Shown piece after piece: positions 1-7,925 of a DNA stretch of 64,000 nucleotides (positions are counted from its first letter, which is position 1; each line of letters begins with the position of its first letter). The DNA is taken from the NCBI RefSeq assembly GCF_002282895.1, contig NZ_NRRB01000003.1, positions 124,001-188,000 of the forward strand. The letters run 5' to 3'. Both the position numbers and the translations under genes were made by a program. This DNA is from Paraferrimonas haliotis. Lineage in GTDB: Bacteria; Pseudomonadota; Gammaproteobacteria; Enterobacterales; Shewanellaceae. Below the pieces are notes generated by a model. The model was not told the DNA's origin. It worked only from the letters and a program-made list of their open reading frames with translations, and did no database searches.

Positions 1-1451
1 GTGCCAATGGCGGCAAGAATACCGAGAACGTACAGCAGAAACACGAGATTCTGACCTTGCTCTGGGAAAAACGCCGCGGCAAATAAGGCATATACCGGTA
101 ATCGCGCACCGCACGACATAAACGGGGTCATCATGCCAGTCACGATACGTTCGCGCTCGTTCCCTAAGGTGCGAGTGGCCATAATTGCCGGCACTGAACA
201 GCCAAATCCAACAATCATTGGAACGAACGCCTTACCAGGTAATCCAATTCGCTTCATCAAACCGTCGATAACAAACGCCGCTCGTGACAAGTAACCTGAG
301 CTTTCCATCACCGATAGCGCCAAAAACAACGCGGCAATCACCGGAATAAACGTAGCAACGGTTTGAATACCGGCGCCAATACCGCCGGCGACAATAACGT
401 TTAACCAATCTGGGAAGCCTAGCGTCGTCATTAACGCGCCGGCGTGGTCTACAAAAATAGCGCCCGCAGCAATATCAAAGAAATCAATAAAGGCCGAACC
501 GACGTTAATGGCGAACATAAACATTAAATACATGGCCAACAAGAAGATAGGCACCCCTAATATCGGGTGTAAAACCACTTCGTCGATGCGATCCGTCATG
601 GTTCGAACCTTGCTGTCTTTTAGTGCTTGCTCGCACATCCCCTCAACAGCTTGGTAGCGCGCAGTCGCTAAGGCTAAGTCGGTATCAAAGCCCTTCTCGC
701 TTAATTCCTCGCGAATCCGATCACCTTGCTTACGTTGTGCCTCATTAGTCGCCATCGCCGAGGTTGACGGTTGCGCAAGTACCGATAACAAACTGCCACG
801 ACTTTGCTGTTGCTGGTATTCACCGGCTAATTGTTGGATTGCCTCTTCAATGGTATCGCCGTAATCAATGCTAAAATCACTGTCGCAATCTAAACAATTT
901 ACCAATTCAACCACGTGCTGCTGAATGTGTTTTATATCATTCGGGTTTTTGGAGTTTGCAGAAATAACCTGACAACCAATTGCACGACTGATGGCGCGCT
1001 CATCGATTGCGATTCCCTGCTTGCTGGCTACGTCAATTTTATTGATGACCACCAACATTGGAATGTTTAGCTCAAGCAGTTGCACGGTTAAATAAAGATG
1101 ACGTTCGAGATTGGTGGCATCAACCAGATTGATAATGGCGTCCACCTGTTGATCCGCCAAAAACTGTTGGGCAATGACTTCATCGAGGCTGCCCTGATTA
1201 TCAGAACTTGCAGGAATAAGATCGTAAATCCCGGGTAAATCCGTTAAATGTATCGATTGGCCCGCAAGTTGAAACTCACCTGTTTTCTTTTCTACCGTTA
1301 CACCAGACCAGTTACCAACGTGCTGATTGCCGCCCGTTAAGGCATTAAAAAGTGTCGATTTACCCGCATTCGGATTACCCACGGTTACACAGTGGAAATG
1401 CTTTCCAGATTTCAGTGCAGTTGGGCTATCGCAATGACAATTCGAGGCCAT
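1..1451 (-). CDS. feoB: Ferrous iron transport protein B (partial, C-terminus off the window)
   Basis: Fe(II) permease of the inner membrane with a cytosolic N-terminal G domain. The visible part is about 483 residues. The G1 P-loop GNPNAGKST lies near residue 25, then a DLPG G3 motif and an NKID G4 motif, followed by the start of the membrane region with hydrophobic segments and a GFGCSVPA-type pore motif. An N-terminal Cys/His stretch (SNCHCD) precedes the G domain. The ATG at 1451 overlaps the feoA stop codon by one base, so translation is probably coupled. The C-terminal half lies beyond position 1. Co-transcription with feoA and the Fur-like site upstream point to iron-repressed expression. 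Confidence 0.95.
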   Translation of the reverse strand, partial: MASNCHCDSPTALKSGKHFHCVTVGNPNAGKSTLFNALTGGNQHVGNWSGVTVEKKTGEFQLAGQSIHLTDLPGIYDLIPASSDNQGSLDEVIAQQFLADQQVDAIINLVDATNLERHLYLTVQLLELNIPMLVVINKIDVASKQGIAIDERAISRAIGCQVISANSKNPNDIKHIQQHVVELVNCLDCDSDFSIDYGDTIEEAIQQLAGEYQQQQSRGSLLSVLAQPSTSAMATNEAQRKQGDRIREELSEKGFDTDLALATARYQAVEGMCEQALKDSKVRTMTDRIDEVVLHPILGVPIFLLAMYLMFMFAINVGSAFIDFFDIAAGAIFVDHAGALMTTLGFPDWLNVIVAGGIGAGIQTVATFIPVIAALFLALSVMESSGYLSRAAFVIDGLMKRIGLPGKAFVPMIVGFGCSVPAIMATRTLGNERERIVTGMMTPFMSCGARLPVYALFAAAFFPEQGQNLVFLLYVLGILAAIG

Positions 1452-1687
1452 TATTTACACTCCTCAACAAAAATGTTTTCGGCTAAATCTTTTCGTAAAC
1501 ACAACAAGCTTCCTCGAATCTTTATCTCGATATTTGAACCCAGTGGCGCTCTTCGAATCACTTGAACTCGACTCTGCGGAGTAACCCCCATGGATAACAA
1601 CTTGCGCTTGGTGGCGCTAGGCAACTGCTGCCCTACTATGCTGCTGATAATGGCTTGCTTACCGGAGCCTAGCTCGCTTAACTTCAT
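1451..1687 (-). CDS. feoA: Ferrous iron transport protein A
   Basis: Small SH3-like cytosolic partner needed for full FeoB activity. It has 78 residues when started at the ATG at 1687. That ATG has a GAGG ribosome-binding site about 6 bases upstream and gives an N-terminus (MKLSELGSG) like other FeoA proteins. An upstream in-frame TTG at 1708 would add seven residues but lacks a good ribosome-binding site. The family pattern [20 protein letters not shown] is visible in the middle. It is first in the feoAB operon, transcribed away from the mtr genes. Its stop codon overlaps the feoB start. Confidence 0.92.
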   Translation of the reverse strand: MKLSELGSGKQAIISSIVGQQLPSATKRKLLSMGVTPQSRVQVIRRAPLGSNIEIKIRGSLLCLRKDLAENIFVEECK

Positions 1688-1781
1688 GCTTACCTCAAAA
1701 GATAACAACGATGTCTCTGAATAGCCGCTAGTCTACCCAAAGGATTTGAGCAAAAACTTAATCAAGATCATGTTTACGATT

Positions 1782-1800
1782 AATAATGAGAATAATTTTC
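1782..1800. promoter_or_regulatory. Fur box candidate upstream of feoA
   Basis: The 19-mer AATAATGAGAATAATTTTC matches the classical 19-bp Fur consensus (GATAATGATAATCATTATC) at 15 positions by eye. It lies about 95 to 113 bases upstream of the feoA start codon. feoAB is a standard Fur target in enterobacteria and Shewanella, and fur itself is in this window. Binding is inferred. Confidence 0.65.
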
Positions 1801-1927
1801 AATTGTAACCAAGGCGCTTTGCCTAAGTTATTAAGCCCACTTCAAAAATGTTACCCAAAACGCTCCAAATAAGGCGTTATGTGACGCTTTTGTGTAAGCA
1901 GGCAACAAGTGAGCGCCTTTGTTTTTT

Positions 1928-1943
1928 TGTGATCACCTTCACA
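1928..1943. promoter_or_regulatory. CRP site, distal, upstream of the mtr operon
   Basis: TGTGA-TCACCT-TCACA is a perfect match to the TGTGA-N6-TCACA consensus. Its centre is 96 bases from the centre of the second CRP-type site, close to nine helical turns. CRP is known to be required for mtr gene expression and anaerobic respiration in Shewanella oneidensis. Confidence 0.75.
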
Positions 1944-2023
1944 CTTTTCTAGAAGCCCGAACACAGCAACTCCCTCCTTATCACCTTTTTAACATTCTCG
2001 ACCTGCAAAAGGTCGCTTTGGCG

Positions 2024-2039
2024 CGTGATCAACATCACA
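2024..2039. promoter_or_regulatory. CRP site, proximal, upstream of the mtr operon
   Basis: CGTGA-TCAACA-TCACA matches the CRP consensus at nine of ten defined positions. Its centre at 2031.5 is about 61 bases from the start point predicted from the -10 hexamer at 2080-2085. That is the classic class I activator distance. Confidence 0.75.
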
Positions 2040-2079
2040 AAACCTGACATTTGGTGAGGGTATTCAAACAATTGTTTTA

Positions 2080-2085
2080 TATACT
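2080..2085 (+). promoter_or_regulatory. -10 element of the mtr operon promoter
   Basis: TATACT with a predicted start near 2092-2093. There is no recognisable -35 hexamer 17 bases upstream, as expected for an activator-dependent promoter. The CRP site at 2024-2039 would sit near -61.5. Confidence 0.5.
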
Positions 2086-2372
2086 TATATCAGCATGTTA
2101 CAGCACCATAATTCCTAACGTCGCTACATTAGAGCTCTCTAATAGATGTTGGTTAAATGTTGCGTCGCTGTAACCTCTGTGGGGTGAAGTGTATAGAGCT
2201 GGCATACCTATAATTAAATAGCTTGATAAGGCTCACAAAACGTCACCATAGAAACTGAAGTAATGCTGAGGAATCGATACCCTTAGCGGTGGAAATTTTT
2301 CCACATAATTTTTGATGACCACGCCTGATGAAACGTCGCCATCGAAAACAAAAAACTATGCAGGGAACAAAC

Positions 2373-4796
2373 ATGAAAACACACTTCAACTTTAATCTCG
2401 CCGCTAAGGCGTTGTTAAGTGCTGGTGTATTGTCACTCGCTCTATCTGGCTGTGGTAAAGACGGCAAAGACGGAGAAGATGGCAACCCAGGTGAACCTGG
2501 TGGTCCAGGTCCGGTAACCATCGACATTCAAGATGCCACTAGCCTTAACGCTGCAATCTTAGATGCGCAAATCAATGATGGCACCATTACCGTAGATTTC
2601 GATCTTACCAATGCCAATGGCGTTGCCGTTTCTGGCCTTAAAGAGCTAGAAAATATTAACGGTCTAGGTTTTGGTATTGCTAAGCTTACCGAACTGCAAA
2701 CGCGCTCTCGCCCGCTACCGGGTTACGCGCCAAGCGCACCAAGTGCCACACCGATGAAAGGTACTAAGAGCCTGCAATGGACCAGTTACATTAACAACAT
2801 GGTCCAACCGGTTCCGCCAACAAACACTGATGGCTTCCCTGCCGATTGGGACCAGCATCAAGGTGCTCAGTTCCAAGCAAACATTGAATCAAGCTGTAAA
2901 ACGGCTTGTATCGAACAGCTTGAAGAAGCGGGTCACTACCGTTATACCTTCTCTAAGAAGATTAACGAATACAGCGACATTGAAGTCATTGATACCAGTT
3001 TCGATGGCGACCTCGTTCACCGTGTAACCATGGAACTTGCGGTTACTCGTGGCGGTCCTAAAGAAAAATTGATCAATACTTTTTATGACTTCATTCCTAG
3101 CACTGGCACCGCAGCCCCTGCTGATGAAAGCCGTAACCTAGTTTCTTTGAAAGAGTCTTGCATTCGTTGTCACTCAGATGACTACGATCACCCATGGGCG
3201 CCTAAGTTGGTTCTACACGGTGGTAAGCGCTTTGAAATCGAAAACTGCGTAGTGTGTCACACCACCTACTCTGGTGATCCAGAAACCGGTGCAACCATCG
3301 ACTTTGGTTCTATGCTTCACCGCATTCACAAAGCCAACTACTTCATGGTTGGATACGGTGGCAGCGGTCATGACTATTCAGACGTTACCTTCCCAGCTGA
3401 GTACAACGCATGTCAGGCGTGTCACATTGAAGGCGAAGGTGCTCCTGCACAAGCGAACTTCTACAACTTCCACCGTCAAGAAGCCTGCCTAAGCTGTCAC
3501 GAGAAATACGCGCCAGCAGATTGGGACGGCACCGCTCGCGGTTTATTCCACTACGCTGATGCCGATGGTAACTATCAGTTCGAAAAAGCGTGGGCAGAAG
3601 GCTGTAACTCTTGTCACGCCGACTCTGACAACCCCATTGGTGCTACTAAGTTCCACATGGCGACTCAAACGGCTCGCATGAAAGCGGCTGAGATGTTCGC
3701 TCTGGAAACTCGCAACGGTACCTTTACCCGTGATGGCCAAGGTATCGCTACTGGTACTCTAACCTTCGAGCTTAAGTTAACCAACCCATCGGACGATAGC
3801 GTATACGCTCAAGCGCCGAATGAAATTGCTGAGTTAAGCAAATTACCGATTCGCGTATACGGCAATGGCGAACAAGACTATACCTTCCCTGGTGACCTAG
3901 ATACCAATGGCAACAATGTTCGCTTCGATGTGATTGCTGAGCTAAATAAAGGTGACAGCAGTGCCCTGAGCGTTGCTGATGGCCAAGATGGCTTCAAGGT
4001 ATACACCTTTACAGGTGCTCAACTGAAAGACACCGACGTAGCCAACCTAACCTCGCACCTCGAAGTTTGTGCAGAGAAAGGTGGCGAAGCCATTGATTGT
4101 GCAGCGACTGATGACCAAGGTCAGCCAATTAAGCCTGTGATCGCTAAAGTGCTAACTCCAGCCATCGGTGTTGGTCAAAATGCTCGACGCCTAGTGGTTG
4201 ATGCCGCTAAATGTCAAAACTGCCACGAAGGCCAACTGAACACCTCGAAGACTGGTATTCACCAAAATGTCCCAGAAATGGGCTGTGGTACTGCATGTCA
4301 CGATGTAAGTGAACTCAGTGGCAACTTGCAAGACGGTACTTGCCTAAGCTGCCATAATGCAACTACCTCTACTCATCACTTAAGTTGGGGACATGTTCTA
4401 ACTCTTAATCAAAGTCTTGATTTCAAGGTGTTAGCGCATACATTGCATGCCAGCAAACGTGCCGACAAGATTACCTATCCTAACCACTACGCTAACTGTG
4501 CAAGCTGTCATGATAAAGGTCAGCTTACTATGGGAGATACCGCGAACCAGCTAGCCCTAGTGGTTGCTGAAACGGATGGTAGTAAAGTCCAAACTGAAAT
4601 TTCGCCAATAGCGTCAACGTGTGGCTCATGTCACGAAGGCCACGGCGGTAGCAGCTTTAAAGCGCACGTAGAAAGCAACGGTGGTGTTTACTACGCGCCA
4701 GTTGGCACATACGTACCAGGCGATGAGACCTGTGCAGCTTGTCACGCAGAAGGTAAAACCTTAGGTGTTGATAAAGTTCACCCGACTCAGTACTAA
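2373..4796 (+). CDS. Undecahaem OmcA/MtrC-family outer-membrane lipoprotein cytochrome (UndA-like)
   Basis: Cell-surface c-type cytochrome expected to pass electrons from the MtrCAB conduit to extracellular acceptors. The ATG at 2373 (807 aa) has an AGGGAA ribosome-binding site; an in-frame ATG at 2328 would put a basic leader before the signal peptide. A lipobox LSGC (Cys27) is followed by collagen-like Gly-X-Y triplets. Haem motifs start near residues 263, 292, 347, 372 and 411 (domain II), then 614, 638, 657, 709, 750 and 787 (domain IV). Ten are CXXCH; the one at 638 is CGTACH (CX3CH). A CX9C pair near 566-576 resembles the disulfide of domain III. Eleven motifs and the long chain suggest UndA rather than ten-haem OmcA (735 aa in S. 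oneidensis). No symbol is given because UndA/OmcA assignment needs alignment. Confidence 0.88.
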   Translation: MKTHFNFNLAAKALLSAGVLSLALSGCGKDGKDGEDGNPGEPGGPGPVTIDIQDATSLNAAILDAQINDGTITVDFDLTNANGVAVSGLKELENINGLGFGIAKLTELQTRSRPLPGYAPSAPSATPMKGTKSLQWTSYINNMVQPVPPTNTDGFPADWDQHQGAQFQANIESSCKTACIEQLEEAGHYRYTFSKKINEYSDIEVIDTSFDGDLVHRVTMELAVTRGGPKEKLINTFYDFIPSTGTAAPADESRNLVSLKESCIRCHSDDYDHPWAPKLVLHGGKRFEIENCVVCHTTYSGDPETGATIDFGSMLHRIHKANYFMVGYGGSGHDYSDVTFPAEYNACQACHIEGEGAPAQANFYNFHRQEACLSCHEKYAPADWDGTARGLFHYADADGNYQFEKAWAEGCNSCHADSDNPIGATKFHMATQTARMKAAEMFALETRNGTFTRDGQGIATGTLTFELKLTNPSDDSVYAQAPNEIAELSKLPIRVYGNGEQDYTFPGDLDTNGNNVRFDVIAELNKGDSSALSVADGQDGFKVYTFTGAQLKDTDVANLTSHLEVCAEKGGEAIDCAATDDQGQPIKPVIAKVLTPAIGVGQNARRLVVDAAKCQNCHEGQLNTSKTGIHQNVPEMGCGTACHDVSELSGNLQDGTCLSCHNATTSTHHLSWGHVLTLNQSLDFKVLAHTLHASKRADKITYPNHYANCASCHDKGQLTMGDTANQLALVVAETDGSKVQTEISPIASTCGSCHEGHGGSSFKAHVESNGGVYYAPVGTYVPGDETCAACHAEGKTLGVDKVHPTQY

Positions 4797-4808
4797 CTAG
4801 GCACTTAC

Positions 4809-4831
4809 GGGTGGGGCAAATGACCCCGCCC
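4809..4831 (+). promoter_or_regulatory. Intercistronic GC-rich hairpin before mtrC
   Basis: GGGTGGGG, a 7-base loop, then CCCCGCCC forms a fully paired 8-bp stem including one G-U pair. No T-run follows, so it is not an ordinary terminator. It sits in the 113-bp gap between the eleven-haem gene and mtrC, where it could protect or process the mRNA. A similar hairpin precedes mtrA. Confidence 0.6.
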
Positions 4832-4909
4832 TATGATTATTAGCAATTTGGCTCTCACTGATTGACATAAAGTCACAGTAGACAAGAGCAAAAATTGCAG
4901 GGAGTTATA

Positions 4910-6898
4910 ATGAAATTTCATAAATCCGAACTGAAAAAACTAGTTCTAGCTAGCATGATTTCAGCGGCGCTCGTTGGCTGTGGTAGCGATGGTAAAGACG
5001 GCGATCCAGGTGAACCTGGTGAACCAGGTCGCCCAGGCGGTGATCCAGCCACTTCTATCGAAGTATTGAACTTGGCCATTGATCAAGTTAAGTACGAAGA
5101 TGGCCAACCAACCATTCAAGTATACGCTTCTAACGAAGAAGGTAAGCCCGTTGTTGGTATTACCGGTATGGGTATGGTTATCGCTCAACTAACACCACAA
5201 GGTGTCACCTCTCCTGGCGACAGTGCCGAGTGGGAACGCACCGGCCGTGTATCAGGTGCCGATAACTATGTAGACCAAAAGAACGGCTACTACACCTTTA
5301 CTCCTGATCTCAGCGCGTTCGACGAGCAATTAACTCAACGTTTCAACGTATACGCTGGCGGTGAAGGCAAAACCTTAGCCGATGGTGTTACTGAAGTTCC
5401 TCGTCGTGAAATCGTTGCAGACTACAATGGTCAAGGTGGTGCAGCGCACTACACCAAAGACATCGTTAGCCACGAAGCATGTACCGCCTGTCATACCGAA
5501 GGTACACCGTTGACTCGTCGTCACGGCAGCTACGAAACCAACGAAACCTGTGCAACCTGCCATAACGGCTCATTCCGCACTGAAACTCAGTGGAAACACT
5601 TAGTTCATAACATTCACAACACCACTAAGAGCTTTACCGACAAATATGGTAATGATTACACTGGTGAGAAAGCTGAGCACTTATTACAAAATAACTGTCA
5701 AAGCTGCCACGTTGAAAGTGAAGAATTAGCCGAATGGGGCAACTGGACACGCGTTCCAACCATGGAAACTTGTTCAAGCTGCCACGATATCGATTTCAAA
5801 GCCGGTCAAGGCCACACTCAACAGTTAGATAACTCTAACTGTGTTGCTTGTCATAACCCACAGTGGACTGAAGAGCTTCACCTTCGTAAAGCCATGAACA
5901 CTGATGCAGTGGTTAAGCAAGTAGGCATGTCGGTAACACTTGAGTACGTTGCTGACGACACAAACCCTGATACGGTTAACATTGTTGTTAGCTTAAACGA
6001 TATGGATGGCAACGATATTGACGCCAGTTCTGTATTGAACAAAATCAAGCGCGTAGAAACCATCACCAACGTTGGCCCTAACTTCCCTGTCATGGGGTAC
6101 AACGCTAACCCAGCGAATGGCATTGAAAAGAAAGTAACCATCGACTTGGTTAAAGATGGCAAACTAGACCCATCGGCTACCATTGAAGATGGCAACATTG
6201 TAGCCAACACCGGCGCCCTACCGTTTGGTGCTGGCGATACTGACACTGCGTTTACCTTTGTAGGTTTGGCCATGTGTTCTGATGCCGACATGCTGGTTGA
6301 TTGTGCCGCAGACGGTACCTCTGAATACACAGGTATGAAAGCCGACTTAGCCCACGTAACTAAATCGGGTGATGCGCCAGCTTTGCGTCATATTGATTCT
6401 GTGAACTTCGCTTCTTGTACGAACTGTCACGGCGACAACTGGCAAATCCACAAAGGATACCACGCTGGTTTCGTTATGACCGAAGAGCAAATGGGTCGCG
6501 AAGTAAATGGTGAACTGCGTGTGGGTACCGATGCCTGTGTGACTTGTCATACGCCAGAAGGTACTTACGCTCCAGGCAACAACGGTGCTTGGGAAATGAA
6601 GATTCACCAAACGCACAACGGCGAAGCCATTATTAAAGATTGTGCTCAATGTCACGACAGCTTTAATACCGCGGCGTTCGAAGACAAAGGTGCAATTCGC
6701 ATGGCTAACGGTTACACCACGCCACGCACCGCAACCTGTCTATCGTGCCACAGCGCCGATTCCATTGGTCACGGTCTTGAAAATCAAGGCGCCATCGTTG
6801 AAGGCGACTTCACTCAAGCCAATGATGCTGCGCAGTCTGAAACTTGTTTCTTCTGCCACGATTTATCGACCACTGATCACACACGGATCAAAATGTAA
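4910..6898 (+). CDS. mtrC: Decahaem outer-membrane lipoprotein cytochrome MtrC
   Basis: Extracellular terminal cytochrome of the MtrCAB complex, reducing metal oxides, flavins or electrodes. The ATG at 4910 has AGGGAG upstream and gives 662 aa (S. oneidensis MtrC is 671). Lipobox LVGC (Cys24) is followed by a Gly-X-Y tract. Ten CXXCH motifs start near residues 191, 214, 263, 288, 311 (domain II) and 503, 543, 578, 610, 646 (domain IV). A CX8C pair at 456-465 matches the domain III disulfide. Recalled S. oneidensis MtrC shares long stretches, for example TQRFNVYAGG near residue 142 and the C-terminal AAQSETCFFCH region ending in KM. It is followed by mtrA and mtrB. Confidence 0.95.
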   Translation: MKFHKSELKKLVLASMISAALVGCGSDGKDGDPGEPGEPGRPGGDPATSIEVLNLAIDQVKYEDGQPTIQVYASNEEGKPVVGITGMGMVIAQLTPQGVTSPGDSAEWERTGRVSGADNYVDQKNGYYTFTPDLSAFDEQLTQRFNVYAGGEGKTLADGVTEVPRREIVADYNGQGGAAHYTKDIVSHEACTACHTEGTPLTRRHGSYETNETCATCHNGSFRTETQWKHLVHNIHNTTKSFTDKYGNDYTGEKAEHLLQNNCQSCHVESEELAEWGNWTRVPTMETCSSCHDIDFKAGQGHTQQLDNSNCVACHNPQWTEELHLRKAMNTDAVVKQVGMSVTLEYVADDTNPDTVNIVVSLNDMDGNDIDASSVLNKIKRVETITNVGPNFPVMGYNANPANGIEKKVTIDLVKDGKLDPSATIEDGNIVANTGALPFGAGDTDTAFTFVGLAMCSDADMLVDCAADGTSEYTGMKADLAHVTKSGDAPALRHIDSVNFASCTNCHGDNWQIHKGYHAGFVMTEEQMGREVNGELRVGTDACVTCHTPEGTYAPGNNGAWEMKIHQTHNGEAIIKDCAQCHDSFNTAAFEDKGAIRMANGYTTPRTATCLSCHSADSIGHGLENQGAIVEGDFTQANDAAQSETCFFCHDLSTTDHTRIKM

Positions 6899-6906
6899 TT
6901 GACGAT

Positions 6907-6925
6907 GGGGAGGTATCACCTCCCC
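6907..6925 (+). promoter_or_regulatory. Intercistronic hairpin between mtrC and mtrA
   Basis: GGGGAGGT, three bases, ACCTCCCC is a perfect inverted repeat eight bases after the mtrC stop codon, without a T-run. It is more likely an mRNA-stabilising or processing structure than a terminator, because mtrA and mtrB follow closely and have no visible promoter. Confidence 0.6.
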
Positions 6926-6953
6926 TAGTTAGCATGGAATTGGGAAGATAATG

Positions 6954-7910
6954 ATGAAACATAAAAATATAATGGTCTCTATCTTGTTTGGAGCATTGGC
7001 ATTTGCCGGTGTTAACCAAGCAGCGGTAGCGGCAAAGTGGGACGACAAAATGTCGCCTGCGGAAGTTGAGAAAGTACTGGAAACAAAGTTTGCGGAAGGT
7101 AAATACTCTCCTAAAGGTGCCGACTCTTGCATGATGTGTCACCGCCGCTCAGACAAAGTTAAAGCGATTTTTGACAACGTACACGGTAACCCTGATAACC
7201 CTAAAGGCCCAATGGCTGGTTTACAATGTGAAGCCTGTCACGGACCTCAAGGATCGCACAACCGCGGTGGCCGCGAGCCAATGATCGCATTTGGTGATAA
7301 TTCGAGCCTATCAGCAGAGTTGCAAAACTCAGTTTGTATGAGCTGTCACAAAGATGACAAACGTATGGCTTGGAATGGTGGTCACCATGACAATGCCGAC
7401 GTTGCTTGTGCATCATGTCACCAAATTCACACTGCATCCGACCCGGTCTTGTCTAAGCAAACCGAAATGGAAGTGTGTACCAGTTGCCACACTCAACAAA
7501 AAACAGACGCTCTTAAGCCAAGTGCTCACCCGCTAAAATGGGCTCAAATGGTTTGTAGCGACTGCCACAACCCACACGGAACCTTGAGTGACGCCGACCT
7601 GGTAAAGCCCAGCATTAACGAAACCTGTTACGAATGTCACGCGGAAAAACGCGGTCCTAAATTATGGGAACACGCGCCAGTAACAGAAAATTGTGTTTCG
7701 TGCCACAACCCTCACGGGAGTGTTAACGATGCAATGCTTAAGACTCGTGCACCACAACTGTGTCAACAATGTCACGCAGCTGATGGACACGCGAGCAACC
7801 CATATCTCGGTGGCAACAACAACGCCTTCACCGGCGGTCGTAGCTGTATGAATTGTCACAGCCAAGTGCATGGTTCAAACCATCCATCTGGCAAGTTGCT
7901 GCAGCGCTAA
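6954..7910 (+). CDS. mtrA: Periplasmic decahaem cytochrome MtrA (DmsE family)
   Basis: Electron wire inserted into the MtrB barrel, linking periplasmic cytochromes to MtrC. The second of two tandem ATGs (6954) has better spacing from GGGAAG than the first (6951). The protein has 318 aa, close to the S. oneidensis MtrA length of 333. A signal peptide ends near AVAA-KW. Ten CXXCH motifs are spread evenly from about residue 59 to 298. The run [20 protein letters not shown] and the C-terminus SGKLLQR are nearly identical to recalled S. oneidensis MtrA. It lies 55 bases after mtrC and 15 bases before mtrB. Confidence 0.96.
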   Translation: MKHKNIMVSILFGALAFAGVNQAAVAAKWDDKMSPAEVEKVLETKFAEGKYSPKGADSCMMCHRRSDKVKAIFDNVHGNPDNPKGPMAGLQCEACHGPQGSHNRGGREPMIAFGDNSSLSAELQNSVCMSCHKDDKRMAWNGGHHDNADVACASCHQIHTASDPVLSKQTEMEVCTSCHTQQKTDALKPSAHPLKWAQMVCSDCHNPHGTLSDADLVKPSINETCYECHAEKRGPKLWEHAPVTENCVSCHNPHGSVNDAMLKTRAPQLCQQCHAADGHASNPYLGGNNNAFTGGRSCMNCHSQVHGSNHPSGKLLQR

Positions 7911-7925
7911 CAGGGAGAGTACAAG

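Larger units (their letters stand above)
1688..2372. other. Divergent control region between feoAB and the mtr operon
   Basis: This 685-bp stretch has no convincing gene. It is AT-rich. It holds a Fur-box-like sequence on the feo side, two CRP-type palindromes, and a -10 hexamer at a class I distance from the second CRP site. Downstream is a leader of about 280 bases before the first cytochrome gene. The leader has a small hairpin at 2289-2304 (GTGGAAA, 2 nt, TTTCCAC) followed by a short T-run, which could act as a weak attenuator. That last role is a guess. Confidence 0.7.

Noticed and set aside
2328-2372. Upstream in-frame start for the eleven-haem cytochrome
   Set aside because: It would put 15 mostly basic residues before a normal lipoprotein signal peptide. 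The ATG at 2373 has a better ribosome-binding site.
4861-4890. TTGACATAAAGTCACA as a CRP site or promoter for mtrC
   Set aside because: Only one half matches CRP, and no -10 follows the TTGACA at proper spacing. mtrC is more simply read from the upstream promoter.
5878-6330. 150-codon open frame on the minus strand inside mtrC
   Set aside because: It lies wholly within a clear decahaem cytochrome gene, has no ribosome-binding site, and its composition is the complement of conserved coding sequence.
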